From: Anaerolineales bacterium UBA6055
GTDB lineage: Bacteria > Chloroflexota > Anaerolineae > Aggregatilineales > Phototrophicaceae
Direction: 5' to 3'
Assembly: GCA_002428985.1 (NCBI GenBank)
Contig: DIYL01000026.1
Location: forward strand, 1-64,000
DNA length: 64,000 nt
Part shown: positions 63,767-64,000 of the stretch, piece after piece
How the letters are laid out: every line of letters starts with the position of its first letter
Numbering within the stretch: position 1 is the stretch's first letter
Made by a program: the position numbers and the translations under genes
The notes under the pieces: model-generated
The model's database searches: none
What the model saw: the letters and a program-made list of their open reading frames with translations, nothing else
Told to the model about the DNA's origin: nothing

Positions 63767-63952
63767 TTATCTTTGTTTGGTGTCAATGCTACCTGTACCT
63801 TCAATGCCAATGAAAATGATGGTGAGGTATCGTGCATTTTCAGTCGTTGGGCCAATATCTGCAACAAAGCTCATTGTAAAATCAGCTCCAACTCCTACAA
63901 GAAACTTGGTGCTATCAAGCGTTCTCTTTGGTAGAAACGCGTTGTATTTGTC
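63767..63952 (-). pseudogene. C-terminal fragment of an unidentified protein
   Basis: An open frame of 61 codons after an upstream TAG, reading protein-like text (FLVGVGADFTMSFVADIGPT, then ARYLTIIFIGIEG) and ending at TAA 63767. No start codon with a ribosome site is present. A different frame carries NYEMISSDVKIGQ just upstream, which hints at a frameshifted remnant. Family not recognised; the gene continues beyond the window, if it is real. Confidence 0.35.
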
Positions 63953-64000
63953 CTATTTTCACATCACTGGAGATCATCTCATAGTTGGTATTGCCCCAAG

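Overview
The window looks like chromosomal DNA from a moderately AT-rich member of the Chloroflexota, probably Anaerolineae-like. This is an inference. It rests on Thr/Pro-rich 'TPTATPT' linkers in secreted proteins, a kinase-STAND-WD40 giant protein, a fused NuoCD with a separated nuo mini-cluster, SHOCT and DUF5989 proteins, and heavy use of TTG/GTG starts. I found no rRNA, tRNA or CRISPR array.

Layout. 1-8.3 kb: a membrane histidine-kinase-like protein lacking the phospho-acceptor His, a Nudix hydrolase with a beta-lactamase-fold serine hydrolase, an RsbV/RsbW pair, and an Mrp-type Fe-S carrier ATPase. 8.4-9.8 kb: an operon of DUF2256, a photolyase FAD-binding domain protein and a photolyase-like alpha/beta domain protein, i.e. 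a photolyase split in reversed order. 9.9-13.9 kb: iscX-nuoB-nuoCD-nuoI. 14-17.9 kb: thrB, thrC and a SAM-I-riboswitch-controlled transsulfuration enzyme. 18-21.8 kb: murA, then a two-gene unit (FHA protein and Clp_N-phosphotransferase fusion). 21.8-33.2 kb: one long minus-strand branched-chain amino acid operon, ilvE-ilvB-ilvN-ilvC-leuA-leuC-leuD-cimA-leuB. 33.3-36.3 kb: argG-argH. 36.3-50.9 kb: a CAP-domain secreted protein, metabolic and membrane genes, an SGNH/carbamoyltransferase/DUF5989 cluster and a type II NADH dehydrogenase with Rex-like operators. 51-64 kb: an accessory, partly decayed segment with HEAT, SHOCT, kinase-nSTAND-WD40 and beta-propeller proteins, a subtilisin gene broken by a stop codon, an IS6-family remnant and a triplicated repeat resembling a transposon end.

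The most striking result is regulatory. Upstream of ilvE lies a textbook ribosome-mediated attenuator: a promoter, a 24-residue leader peptide in which 15 residues are Leu/Ile/Val, an antiterminator segment and an intrinsic terminator. A second terminator overlapping a Met-rich ORF follows it. Upstream of argG is the matching arginine version: a 17-residue leader ending RRLRRRTRK, alternative pairing segments and a terminator, from a promoter placed so that the leader mRNA would be leaderless. Two further tandem small ORFs with good ribosome sites lie between ilvC and leuA. Together with the SAM riboswitch, this suggests that amino-acid biosynthesis here is controlled mostly by cis-acting RNA leaders.

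All functional calls come from reading motifs and translations by eye; no database search was run.
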